From the NCBI GenBank assembly GCA_937927665.1, contig CALBRY010000640.1, positions 1 through 8,830 of the forward strand: a stretch of 8,830 bases of DNA, given 5' to 3'. The translations under genes and the position numbers were made by a program. This DNA is from an uncultured Chloroflexota bacterium. GTDB lineage: Bacteria > Chloroflexota > Anaerolineae > Aggregatilineales > Phototrophicaceae. This document shows, piece by piece, positions 1-6,791 of this stretch. The notes beneath the pieces are model-generated. The model was not told the DNA's origin and did no database searches. It worked only from the letters and a program-made list of their open reading frames with translations. Within the stretch, counting starts at the first letter, position 1. Each line of letters starts with the position of its first letter.

Positions 1-2
1 AC

Positions 3-440
3 GAGGAAACTTATCACCGTACTGGCGTAAATCCGCACCCGCGCGCCTATTTCCAGAGCATCTTTGAGCATTTTGTCATCGGTGGGCTTGCTCGCATTTT
101 GCTGCTTGAACGCGATGGTGTTGTCGTCGCCGCGCACAACACCGCGCTGTATAAAGGTGCTGCCATGTATTGGACGGGTGCTTCCGTCTCCGAAAAACAG
201 GGGGGAGACAATCGTGTGCTGATGGACGCACAGATCGCCTACGCGCACGGGCAGAATTACGAGTGGTTCGAGGTAGGAGAGGTCTTCCCCAACACGACCG
301 ATGCCAAACTCAAGGGCTTGACCGATTTCAAACGCAGTTTTGGCGGGGAAATGTTCCCGTTCTATCGCGGACGCATCCTGTATCGTCCGCAGCTTGAAAC
401 GACGGTACGCATGCTGCGATCAATCCGAAAGCGCCTGTGA
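3..440 (+). CDS. GNAT/FemAB-like acyl- or aminoacyltransferase, C-terminal part (5' end outside window)
   Basis: The reading frame is open from the first bases of the window to TGA at 438-440, giving 145 residues of a C-terminal half; an internal ATG at 99 is not the true start because coding-like sequence (EETYHRTGVNPHPRAYFQ) precedes it. The visible part reads like the second GNAT fold of FemAB/BioF2-like transferases: a beta-strand pair around 'ARILLLERDGVVVAA', then 'MYWTGASVS', a helix after 'NRVLMDAQIAYAHGQ', the strand 'YEWFEVGEV', and the typical tail 'GLTDFKRSFGGEMFPFYRG'. That G-x-x-x-FK-x-x-FGG motif is common in GNAT proteins placed in exopolysaccharide loci. Members of this family transfer acyl or aminoacyl groups to amino sugars or peptides, so an N-acylating decoration role is plausible; the substrate is unknown. 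The stop overlaps the next gene's ATG, so it probably belongs to the same operon. The family call is fairly sure, the function is inference. Confidence 0.8.
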   Translation, partial: EETYHRTGVNPHPRAYFQSIFEHFVIGGLARILLLERDGVVVAAHNTALYKGAAMYWTGASVSEKQGGDNRVLMDAQIAYAHGQNYEWFEVGEVFPNTTDAKLKGLTDFKRSFGGEMFPFYRGRILYRPQLETTVRMLRSIRKRL

Positions 441-1192
441 TGCCCATCAACCCGAACGAACTGACCAGCAACAATGTCTACGATGCGGTCGCGCATGACT
501 ACAGCATCGACATCGATCCCAACTGGACACAGTATCTCAAATTTCGTCTGCTGGAACGCTTCGCCAAGCCGAGCGATATCTGTCTGGACATCGGGATCGC
601 CAACGGTTTGACGAGCATTGCCTTAGCACCGAAAGTTGCACACGTTCAAGGTGTGGACATCAGCACCGAACTCCTGAAAATCTGTCAGGAGCGGATTGAG
701 CGCGATGGCATACGCAACGTGACACCGCATTACCAGAGCGCGACCGATTTGCAGTTCCCGGACAACACGTTTGATCTCGTCTTCTCGTTTTCGACACTGC
801 TGCTTGTGCCACAGCCCGAAAAAGCCTATCAAGAGCTGGCGCGCGTGCTCAAACCCGGTGGAATCGCCGTACTCGACATCACCGGGCGGCGTAATCTATC
901 CCAGCGTTACTGGCGGCGTTACTATCAGCAGCACGGGCATTTTGGCGTAAACGCTTACGATCTCAATGATATTCTCGCCACCTTCGGCGGCTTGGGCTTG
1001 CAGACGGTGGAAACCCACCCGTCCGGCTTGCTCGATCAATGGAAATATCTGCCCTTGCTGTGGCGTATGCGCTTTCTCGAAAAGCTGACGCACGGCACCC
1101 GGCACACACCCGATCTTGATTACCGCATCTCCCGGTTGTTCCCCAAATGGGCGAATCGCTGGTATTTTGTACTGCGAAAAACAGCCGTATGA
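440..1192 (+). CDS. Class I SAM-dependent methyltransferase (Methyltransf_11-like)
   Basis: This encodes a 250-residue soluble protein with a Rossmann methyltransferase fold. Motif I is seen as 'ICLDIGIANG' (about residues 47-56), the acidic end of strand 2 as 'VQGVDIS' (D73, expected to hold the SAM ribose), motif II-like 'LQFPDNTFDLVFS' (104-116), and the 'ELARVLKPGGIAVLDI' strand/helix (132-147) typical of Methyltransf_11. Motif I is slightly unusual, with Ala at position 54 where most relatives have Gly. The C-terminal part (residues 150-250) is rich in Trp, Tyr and Arg and probably forms the acceptor-binding cap. ATG at 440 is chosen because it overlaps the preceding stop (TGATG); a GTG at 437 in the same frame would add one residue. 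No strong Shine-Dalgarno sequence is present, which suits coupled translation. In this context it may methylate a glycan sugar or cap a chain, but small-molecule methylation cannot be excluded. Confidence 0.9.
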   Translation: MPINPNELTSNNVYDAVAHDYSIDIDPNWTQYLKFRLLERFAKPSDICLDIGIANGLTSIALAPKVAHVQGVDISTELLKICQERIERDGIRNVTPHYQSATDLQFPDNTFDLVFSFSTLLLVPQPEKAYQELARVLKPGGIAVLDITGRRNLSQRYWRRYYQQHGHFGVNAYDLNDILATFGGLGLQTVETHPSGLLDQWKYLPLLWRMRFLEKLTHGTRHTPDLDYRISRLFPKWANRWYFVLRKTAV

Positions 1193-2706
1193 ATGCTCTA
1201 AGAAAAACTACCCTTCGTTTGAATGCAGCCTTCTCTCGGGGCAAGCTGATCGTGCTGCTCAATTTGGTGGCGCAGGTCGTCCGACAGATCGGCGCATTCA
1301 TCACCTTCCCGCTTCTCGCTCGCTATTTGGGAGCAGAAGGCTACGGCGTGCAGGTGCAGATGAACAGCTTCGTCGGCGTGCTGACTCCGATCGCCTCGCT
1401 TGGCTTGGGTTTTAGCGTCGTTCGACTCGTCGCGGGAAGCACCGATAAGGATTACGTCAGCCAGCGGTTCGCATCAACCGTGCTGCTCGTAACTGTCGTC
1501 GCCAGCATCTTCGCTGCTGTCCAATATGCCGCCGCACCGCTGCTCAACGACCTGTTTATTCGCGTCGATTGGGCGGTGGACATCATTCGGCTTTCCAGCC
1601 TGTTGATCGTTGTGGGGGCGGTCAGCACGATTGTGCAGGATTACTACCGTGCCAGAGTCCGCCTGCTGTATACGCTCCTGCTGCAAATTGTCTTGACGCT
1701 CGCTCAGATCGGCGGCATGGTCTTGATCTTGACGAACGGCGGCGGGCTGCGCGAAATCGTTCTGCTCAATATCGTGTCTTCAGTTGCTGTTATTCTCGCG
1801 TGGGTAATCCTGTTTTACCGCCTCGGTGAAGTGCGTCTGCGCGCTGGTTGGATGTCGCGGGCAGATTTGCGGGCGATGGTCACCAGCGGTTTTCCGGTCG
1901 TCGTCATGGGACTCAGTTCGTGGGTGATGATCTTCGGCGATCGGGCTGTGATAGGCTATTACCTGCCCGTGAGCGAAGTCGGCATTTACGGCGCGGCGTA
2001 CACGCTTGCGATGATCATCGGAGCGCTGCTCGGCGGTCCATTCTGGAATTTGCTTTACCCGCTGATGTCCACACATAAAAATCGCGGCGATCTGCCCTCG
2101 CTCTATCTCGCCTGCCGCCGTTTCATGAACAGCTTTCTGGTGTTGAGCATTCCCGCCGTCGTCGGCTTGACAGTGCTCTCCAACGATTTGCTGCGGATTT
2201 TCGGCTCGGAGTCATTTCACATTGCGCCGCTCGCCTTCGGATTGATCGCGCTGGCAGTGTTCATGGATAACTTCTCGACCAACGCGCATTACCTCGTCTA
2301 TCTGCATGATCAACCGTCGTTCATGCGCGATTTGACGATCATTGCAGGTACCGCCAACATCCTGTTGAATCTCATCCTCGTGCCGCAATTCGGTATACTC
2401 GGTGCAGCGATTTCGACGGTGGGTGCATATGCGCTTCTCGATGTGCTGTTGTTCCGGCGCATCCTCCAGTACGGCTACGCGCTTCGCCAACTGTACGACT
2501 TTAACTGGATCCGACAGGTATTGATCGCGTCAACGGGCATGGGGATCGCCCTCGTACTGATCCGGCAGGTCTGGATAGGAGACAGCGTGGTTTATTTGCT
2601 TGCGCTCATCGGCATCGGGGTAGCGGTTTACGGCGCGACGCTGCTGCTTGTGTATCGCGCGAATACGGCGCGTCTGCTAGCCGCGCTTTCTGGGGTACGG
2701 GCATGA
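1189..2706 (+). CDS. Wzx-type polysaccharide flippase (MOP/PST superfamily)
   Basis: This encodes a 505-residue integral membrane protein of the usual length for Wzx/RfbX-like transporters, with about 12 to 14 hydrophobic segments spread along it. Family hallmarks are visible: the N-terminal 'QIGAFITFPLLARYLGAEGYG' stretch (about 33-53), which resembles the first helix and loop of lipid-linked oligosaccharide flippases; 'IFGDRAVIGYYLPVSEVGIY' (248-267) with the Asp-Arg pair seen in many members; and 'ILLNLILVPQFGILGAAIST' (391-410), a very characteristic C-terminal helix. These proteins move undecaprenyl-linked oligosaccharide units from the cytoplasmic to the outer face of the membrane. The frame is open back to 1147, but ATG at 1189 is preferred because it makes a 4-base ATGA overlap with the upstream stop and removes an unlikely 14-residue leader. 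It is flanked on both sides by methyltransferases, so the flipped substrate may be methylated. Family assignment is strong; the substrate is unknown. Confidence 0.93.
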   Translation: MNALRKTTLRLNAAFSRGKLIVLLNLVAQVVRQIGAFITFPLLARYLGAEGYGVQVQMNSFVGVLTPIASLGLGFSVVRLVAGSTDKDYVSQRFASTVLLVTVVASIFAAVQYAAAPLLNDLFIRVDWAVDIIRLSSLLIVVGAVSTIVQDYYRARVRLLYTLLLQIVLTLAQIGGMVLILTNGGGLREIVLLNIVSSVAVILAWVILFYRLGEVRLRAGWMSRADLRAMVTSGFPVVVMGLSSWVMIFGDRAVIGYYLPVSEVGIYGAAYTLAMIIGALLGGPFWNLLYPLMSTHKNRGDLPSLYLACRRFMNSFLVLSIPAVVGLTVLSNDLLRIFGSESFHIAPLAFGLIALAVFMDNFSTNAHYLVYLHDQPSFMRDLTIIAGTANILLNLILVPQFGILGAAISTVGAYALLDVLLFRRILQYGYALRQLYDFNWIRQVLIASTGMGIALVLIRQVWIGDSVVYLLALIGIGVAVYGATLLLVYRANTARLLAALSGVRA

Positions 2707-3542
2707 TACCTGATACGACTCAATTAAAAGCCCATTTGCTCGAAGAATATCAGGGCGTATTCACGCCTCAGTTTATCGACGAGTTTATCGAAACATACGT
2801 GGGACTCGACACCAGTCGCGATTTGTTCACGCAAGTAGCTAACCTCACGGGCATTCAGGCGGGGGATCATCTGCTCGATGTGGGCAGCGGTTACGGTTCG
2901 TTCGTGATCGCGTGCCGGGAACAGGGTGTGCAGGCAGTCGGGATCGATATTGCCCCGTTCGACCTCGACTATGCACGCCAACGTTGGGCGCGGGACTACG
3001 GCTCACCCCCGGCGGATCAGGTCTACATGCAGATGAACGCTCAGTTGATGACCTTCCCCGATGGCTGCTTCGACGTGGTGACGGCGTGGAACGTGCTGGA
3101 GCATGTACCAGATTACATGCAGATGCTGCGCGAAGTTCACCGTGTGTTGAAGCCGGGGGGCTTTTTCATCGGAGTTGCGCCGAACTATCTGGCATTTCGT
3201 CAGGAGGCGCATTATCACGTGCCTTGGCTGCCGCTGATGTATCGTCCACTGGCAACCGCCTATCTGCAGATGCTTGGCAAAAACCCGGCATTCTTCCAGA
3301 ATGGTATCTTCTATGTGACGCGGTTGGGCGTGATGCGCGCCATGCAGCGCATCGGCTTCACGCTGATCGATCCGCCGCGAGAAAAACTTGCGCACCCGAA
3401 TATTCACATGTCCGGTAGAGCACATCAAGTAATCCAGCTTGCGCGGCGCATGCATCTGGTCGGGGCTCTGCGGTTGGCGCTGACACTGCGCTACTGGTAT
3501 CCGCTCCAAGCCGGGATTTTCGTCGTAGGAGAGCGTACTTAA
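2703..3542 (+). CDS. Class I SAM-dependent methyltransferase (second in cluster)
   Basis: This encodes a 279-residue soluble protein. It has a helical N-terminal lead of about 50 residues, then a classical SAM-binding core: motif I 'LLDVGSGYGSF' (57-67), strand 2 'QAVGIDIAPFDLDYA' (77-91), 'MTFPDGCFDVVTAWNVLEHV' (116-135) and 'EVHRVLKPGGFFIGVAPN' (144-161). The NxLEHV element and the VLKPGGFF strand are typical of Methyltransf_11/23 members in glycan and lipid loci. The last 100 residues contain a Tyr/Pro/His-rich insertion ('AHYHVPWLPLMYRPL') and a basic helix, likely for acceptor binding. The start is fixed by an ATGA overlap with the flippase stop. It differs from the other methyltransferase at 440-1192 in its intact motif I and its C-terminal region, so the pair probably acts on different positions or substrates and does not look like a recent duplication. 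An O-methyl decoration of a sugar is inferred from context only. Confidence 0.9.
   Translation: MIPDTTQLKAHLLEEYQGVFTPQFIDEFIETYVGLDTSRDLFTQVANLTGIQAGDHLLDVGSGYGSFVIACREQGVQAVGIDIAPFDLDYARQRWARDYGSPPADQVYMQMNAQLMTFPDGCFDVVTAWNVLEHVPDYMQMLREVHRVLKPGGFFIGVAPNYLAFRQEAHYHVPWLPLMYRPLATAYLQMLGKNPAFFQNGIFYVTRLGVMRAMQRIGFTLIDPPREKLAHPNIHMSGRAHQVIQLARRMHLVGALRLALTLRYWYPLQAGIFVVGERT
3526..3533 (+). promoter_or_regulatory. Shine-Dalgarno sequence for the first glycosyltransferase
   Basis: TAGGAGAG ends 8 bases before ATG 3542 and lies inside the 3' end of the upstream methyltransferase gene. It is a good anti-16S match with ideal spacing, and it supports ATG 3542 as the start. It sets this gene apart from most neighbours, which lack such a site and seem to rely on overlap coupling. 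Confidence 0.7.
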
Positions 3543-4690
3543 TGCCGACGCTGCTGATCATCGTCTCTGATCGTATCAGTTCCTTCGTCGATAAGGGTGA
3601 GGTGATCGAACGCTATTACAACCCCGGTGAAGTGTTCGATAACGTCCATATCTTACTGACCAACGATGATCAGCCGGATATGGGCAAAATGCAGCACATG
3701 GTCGGACATGCCAATCTCACGCTGCACAATTTGCCCGCGCCGACGTACCGCGAAACGTTCGCATGGCAGTCGTTCCTCATGCGCGACTGGGTGCGGCGCG
3801 GTGTCGAACTGGCGCGGCAGATCAAATCGGACGTAATCCGCACCTATGGCAACTACGAAAACGGCTATCTGGGCGCGCACATCCGGCAGCAATTGGGCAT
3901 CCCGCTGATTGTGTCGCTGCATGTGGAGCGCGATTACACCTATCGCCGGGTGATCGCGTGGTATCCAACGTGGAAACAGCGCTTGATGGCGGAACGGTCA
4001 CTTGTGCTCGAAGAAACCACGCTCAGAGCGGCTGATCTGGTACTGCCTGTGTACGAATCGATTGTGGGTTACGCGAAAAGACGCGGCGCGCGGCGTATTC
4101 AGGTTGCATACAATGTGATCAGCCCATCAAATCTGCGGCGCAAAGATGATTACCGATTGCATACACCGCCGCGCATTTTGTCAGTGGGGCGGCAGTTCCG
4201 CGAGAAAAACCCGGATAATGTGATTCGCGCGGTGGCACGATTGGATGTGGAATTGACGATGGTCGGGGATGGTGAGTACCATGATCACTTGGTACAAACG
4301 GTGCGAGAATGCGGCATCTCCGACCGCGTACACTTCTTCCCATCCATCGAAAATGATCGGCTGTGTGCCATGCTGCCTGAATACGATATTTTTGCGACCC
4401 ACAGTGATTACCCCGAAATCAGCAAGAGCGTGCTTGAACCGCTCCTGACCGGATTACCCATCATCCTGAACACAATTCCCGATCATCCCGTGCCGGAGTA
4501 TCAGGGCGACTGGATCATGCTGGTCGAAAACACGCCCGAAGGCTATTATGCGGCGCTCAATCACCTTCTGACCGATCATCAAGCGCGGGAGTCGCTTGGA
4601 CGCCTTGCCTACGCGCATGCACAGGAACGCTATGCTCCTGCTAAAACCGAAGCCGTATTCGCCTCTATCTATCGGTCGTTTTTGAAATGA
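3542..4690 (+). CDS. GT-B fold glycosyltransferase, GT4-like
   Basis: This encodes a 382-residue protein with a two-domain GT-B layout. The N-terminal Rossmann half contains 'SDVIRTYGNYENGYLGAHIRQ' around 96-116 and 'LGIPLIVSLHVERDYTY' (118-134), as in the acceptor domain of GT4 enzymes. The interdomain strand 'PRILSVGRQFREKNPDNVIRA' (210-230) matches the usual 'vGRl...K..d.li.A' start of the donor domain. It is followed by 'LTMVGDGEYHDHL' (238-250), 'VHFFPSIENDRLCAMLPEYDIF' (263-284) and 'EISKSVLEPLLTGLPII' (292-308). The last of these corresponds to the E-x7-E donor-nucleotide site, but the spacing between E292 and E299 is one residue short and the first Glu is poorly aligned. There is no signal peptide or membrane segment, so a cytoplasmic, membrane-associated role in assembling the lipid-linked glycan is expected. 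The start overlaps the previous stop (TAATG) and has a good Shine-Dalgarno sequence. Donor and acceptor cannot be read from the sequence. Confidence 0.88.
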   Translation: MPTLLIIVSDRISSFVDKGEVIERYYNPGEVFDNVHILLTNDDQPDMGKMQHMVGHANLTLHNLPAPTYRETFAWQSFLMRDWVRRGVELARQIKSDVIRTYGNYENGYLGAHIRQQLGIPLIVSLHVERDYTYRRVIAWYPTWKQRLMAERSLVLEETTLRAADLVLPVYESIVGYAKRRGARRIQVAYNVISPSNLRRKDDYRLHTPPRILSVGRQFREKNPDNVIRAVARLDVELTMVGDGEYHDHLVQTVRECGISDRVHFFPSIENDRLCAMLPEYDIFATHSDYPEISKSVLEPLLTGLPIILNTIPDHPVPEYQGDWIMLVENTPEGYYAALNHLLTDHQARESLGRLAYAHAQERYAPAKTEAVFASIYRSFLK

Positions 4691-5550
4691 CAGTCGCCCT
4701 GCGCAAAGCCCAAACCCTGATCTTCAACCGCCTGGCGCCTGACCTGTTCTGGCAAGTCATCAGTCGCAAGCTGGCGCGGCGTGGCATTCGCGGAGTTTAT
4801 GTCATTCTCTCATTCGACTGTGACACCGACGAGGACGCAAACGCCGCACTGATCTTGCATCGCTGGCTGACAGAACGGGATATCTCCGCCGCGTATGCTG
4901 TCCCCGGCGCACAGCTGGAGCGCGGCGCAGCGATTTACCGCCAGATCGCGGAGGCGGGCGGGACGTTCCTCAACCACGGAGCGCTGCCGCACACGCTCCA
5001 GCAAGGCGACTCATACATCAGCAGCACGTTCTACAACAAAATGTCGCTCGACGAGGTACGCGCTGATGTTCAGCATGGTCACGAGATCGTCACGCGGGTC
5101 ATCGGCAAAGCCCCAACCGGGTTTCGAACACCGCACTTCGGGTATTTTCAATCGCCGGAGCAGCTTCGTTTTTTGCATGATCTTTTGAAATCAATGGGTT
5201 ACCGCTTTTCGACTTCAACCATGCCTAGAACCGCGCTCAATCATCATCCCGTGTGGCAGATCGGTGCGTTCACTGAAGTTCCGCTGTCGGGTTGGTACCA
5301 GCAGCCGCTCAACCTGCTCGACTCGTTCACGCTGATCGAAAGCCCGACACGCCGCATCGTGACTGATAGTTACGCGCAGCGGCTTATCGACACGGTGACG
5401 ATGCTGCGTCGCAAAAATTTAAATGCCATCCTGAATTATTACGTCGATCCCGCTCACGTCTATAAAACGGATACATTCACCCGCGCCATTGATGCTATCC
5501 GGCAGCATGTCACCTTGTGGTCTTACGACGACGTTGTGGCGCGCACATGA
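4687..5550 (+). CDS. Divergent polysaccharide deacetylase (NodB/CE4-like), probably cytoplasmic
   Basis: This encodes a 287-residue protein with a NodB-homology barrel. Motif 1 is 'ILSFDCDTDEDA' (40-51): D44 stands where the catalytic base is expected, and D46 (or D44 with D46) is the likely metal ligand, although the usual adjacent Asp-Asp is split by Cys. The metal-binding histidine motif appears as 'FLNHGALPHTL' (94-104), with H97 and H102 one residue further apart than in the canonical H-x3-H. Motif 3, 'GFRTPHFGY' (145-153), is well kept, with Arg147. The late strand 'LNAILNYYVDPAHVY' (245-259) stands where the usual Leu-His motif would be. The N-terminus is amphipathic and basic, not a clear signal peptide, so deacetylation probably occurs on a cytoplasmic precursor such as a lipid-linked amino sugar. 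It starts in an ATGA overlap with the upstream glycosyltransferase. It resembles O-antigen-cluster deacetylases more than peptidoglycan or chitin deacetylases; that similarity is from memory and untested. Confidence 0.8.
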   Translation: MTVALRKAQTLIFNRLAPDLFWQVISRKLARRGIRGVYVILSFDCDTDEDANAALILHRWLTERDISAAYAVPGAQLERGAAIYRQIAEAGGTFLNHGALPHTLQQGDSYISSTFYNKMSLDEVRADVQHGHEIVTRVIGKAPTGFRTPHFGYFQSPEQLRFLHDLLKSMGYRFSTSTMPRTALNHHPVWQIGAFTEVPLSGWYQQPLNLLDSFTLIESPTRRIVTDSYAQRLIDTVTMLRRKNLNAILNYYVDPAHVYKTDTFTRAIDAIRQHVTLWSYDDVVART

Positions 5551-6776
5551 ACAAGAAGATTCTGGCGATTTCATGGTACATGCCTCCGATCCTCGCCCCG
5601 CAGTCGATTCAAGTGGGGTACATCTGCAACGCGCTGGTCGATCTCGGTTGGGAGGTGACGGTCATCACTGCGGCGGCACAGCAGACCGCCCGCTATGAGA
5701 CGCTCGATCCCGGGCTGAGCGAGGTGATGGGGAAACGCTATCATCAAATCGATGTGCTGCCTGTCGATGAGACGCTGTTTGGACGCATTTATCGTCGCAC
5801 CATCAAGAATCCGCTGCGCGTCGATACCAAGACGCTGTGGGCAGCGTGGACGGCATGGCGTGTTCGAGAGGTAATCCGGGGTGACAAATTCAGCGCGGCG
5901 ATCTCATTCGCGCACCCGTGGTCGGATCATGCGATCGGATATTTGCTCAAACATACCTACGGACTGCCTTGGGCGGCGCATTTCAGCGATCCTTGGGTGG
6001 ATAATCCATATATCCGGTGGACACCGGAGGTTAGGGCGCATGTCGAACAGCTGGAAGCGGCGTACATTGGGAATGCAGACGCGATTTTCTTCACCAATGA
6101 ACCGACCCGCCAACGCGTCATGTCGAAATACCCGTCAGCGTGGCTGGACAAAGCCAGCGTGATCGCGCACGGGTACGATGCCGCTGTTGCGGATCGTTTC
6201 CGTGCCGAACCTGCGCCCGCGACGAAGCTCAGCCTGATCTATACGGGAACGTTTTACGGACTCCGCACGCCTGAACCCTTGTTCAAGGCGCTGACTCTGC
6301 TTCCGCCGCTTCTACGCGCTTCGCTCGACGTCCGGCTGATCGGCAACATGCCGTCGCGGTACGCCGATCAGATGAGAGCCATGCAGTTGGAGGATGTGAT
6401 CAGTGTGCTGCCGCCGCTCCCATACCGGGAGACACTGCAAGCTGTCGCAGGGTCGGATGTCGCGCTGATCATCGACGCCGCTAGCGACGATGTGAACCTG
6501 TTCCTGCCGAGCAAAATCGCCGATTATTTCGCGGTTGGCAAACCCGTGTTCGGGATCACGCCGCTACAGGGTGCAACTGCGGACGCGCTGCGGGCGCTCA
6601 ATATGCCCATTGCATCCCCCGACGATGCTGAAGGAATCGCACGCGAACTCACCGCGCTGATCGAACAATGGCGGGCAGGCGGTTTGCGGCTCACCGAGCA
6701 GCAGAAGCAGGAGATCACCCGCTACGAGATGCGCCGATCGATCGCGCCGCTGCACAACTGGTTGTTGACGATTTAG
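5547..6776 (+). CDS. GT-B fold glycosyltransferase (second in cluster)
   Basis: This encodes a 409-residue protein. The N-terminal domain begins 'KKILAISWYMPPILAPQSIQ' (3-22), the common opening strand and loop ('yyfpP...g...') of GT4-type enzymes, followed by 'ALVDLGWEVTVITA' (29-42). The motif 'PWAAHFSDPWVDNP' (141-154), a signature of a large group of surface-glycan glycosyltransferases, is very clear. The donor domain starts near 'LSLIYTGTFYGLRTPEPLF' (228-246) and contains 'DVRLIGNMP' (261-269) and 'NLFLPSKIADYFAVGKPVFG' (317-336), where the conserved Pro-Ser-Lys and the following acidic helix bind the donor nucleotide. There is no signal peptide. The start is taken as ATG 5547 because of the 4-base ATGA overlap with the deacetylase stop; the frame is open back to 5517, but that would give a 10-residue unrelated leader. 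It probably adds one residue of the repeat unit. Which sugar it transfers is unknown, though UDP-ManNAc is an attractive donor because the epimerase gene follows directly. Confidence 0.9.
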   Translation: MNKKILAISWYMPPILAPQSIQVGYICNALVDLGWEVTVITAAAQQTARYETLDPGLSEVMGKRYHQIDVLPVDETLFGRIYRRTIKNPLRVDTKTLWAAWTAWRVREVIRGDKFSAAISFAHPWSDHAIGYLLKHTYGLPWAAHFSDPWVDNPYIRWTPEVRAHVEQLEAAYIGNADAIFFTNEPTRQRVMSKYPSAWLDKASVIAHGYDAAVADRFRAEPAPATKLSLIYTGTFYGLRTPEPLFKALTLLPPLLRASLDVRLIGNMPSRYADQMRAMQLEDVISVLPPLPYRETLQAVAGSDVALIIDAASDDVNLFLPSKIADYFAVGKPVFGITPLQGATADALRALNMPIASPDDAEGIARELTALIEQWRAGGLRLTEQQKQEITRYEMRRSIAPLHNWLLTI

Positions 6777-6783
6777 GGGAGAG
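6776..6783 (+). promoter_or_regulatory. wecB: Shine-Dalgarno sequence for the WecB-like epimerase
   Basis: GGGGAGAG starts in the last base of the upstream TAG stop and ends 8 bases before ATG 6792. This is a strong site in a gap of only 15 bases, so the epimerase can be translated independently of its upstream neighbour while still sharing its transcript. Confidence 0.75.
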
Positions 6784-6791
6784 AACGGCTG

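Noticed and set aside
1147..1188. Longer flippase start at ATG 1147
   Set aside because: The extra 14 residues overlap the methyltransferase gene and are not like a flippase N-terminus; ATG 1189 gives the ATGA overlap seen repeatedly in this cluster.
2912..3509. Two 168-codon open frames (one per strand) inside the second methyltransferase
   Set aside because: Both overlie a gene with clear SAM-binding motifs, and neither has family motifs or a plausible ribosome binding site.
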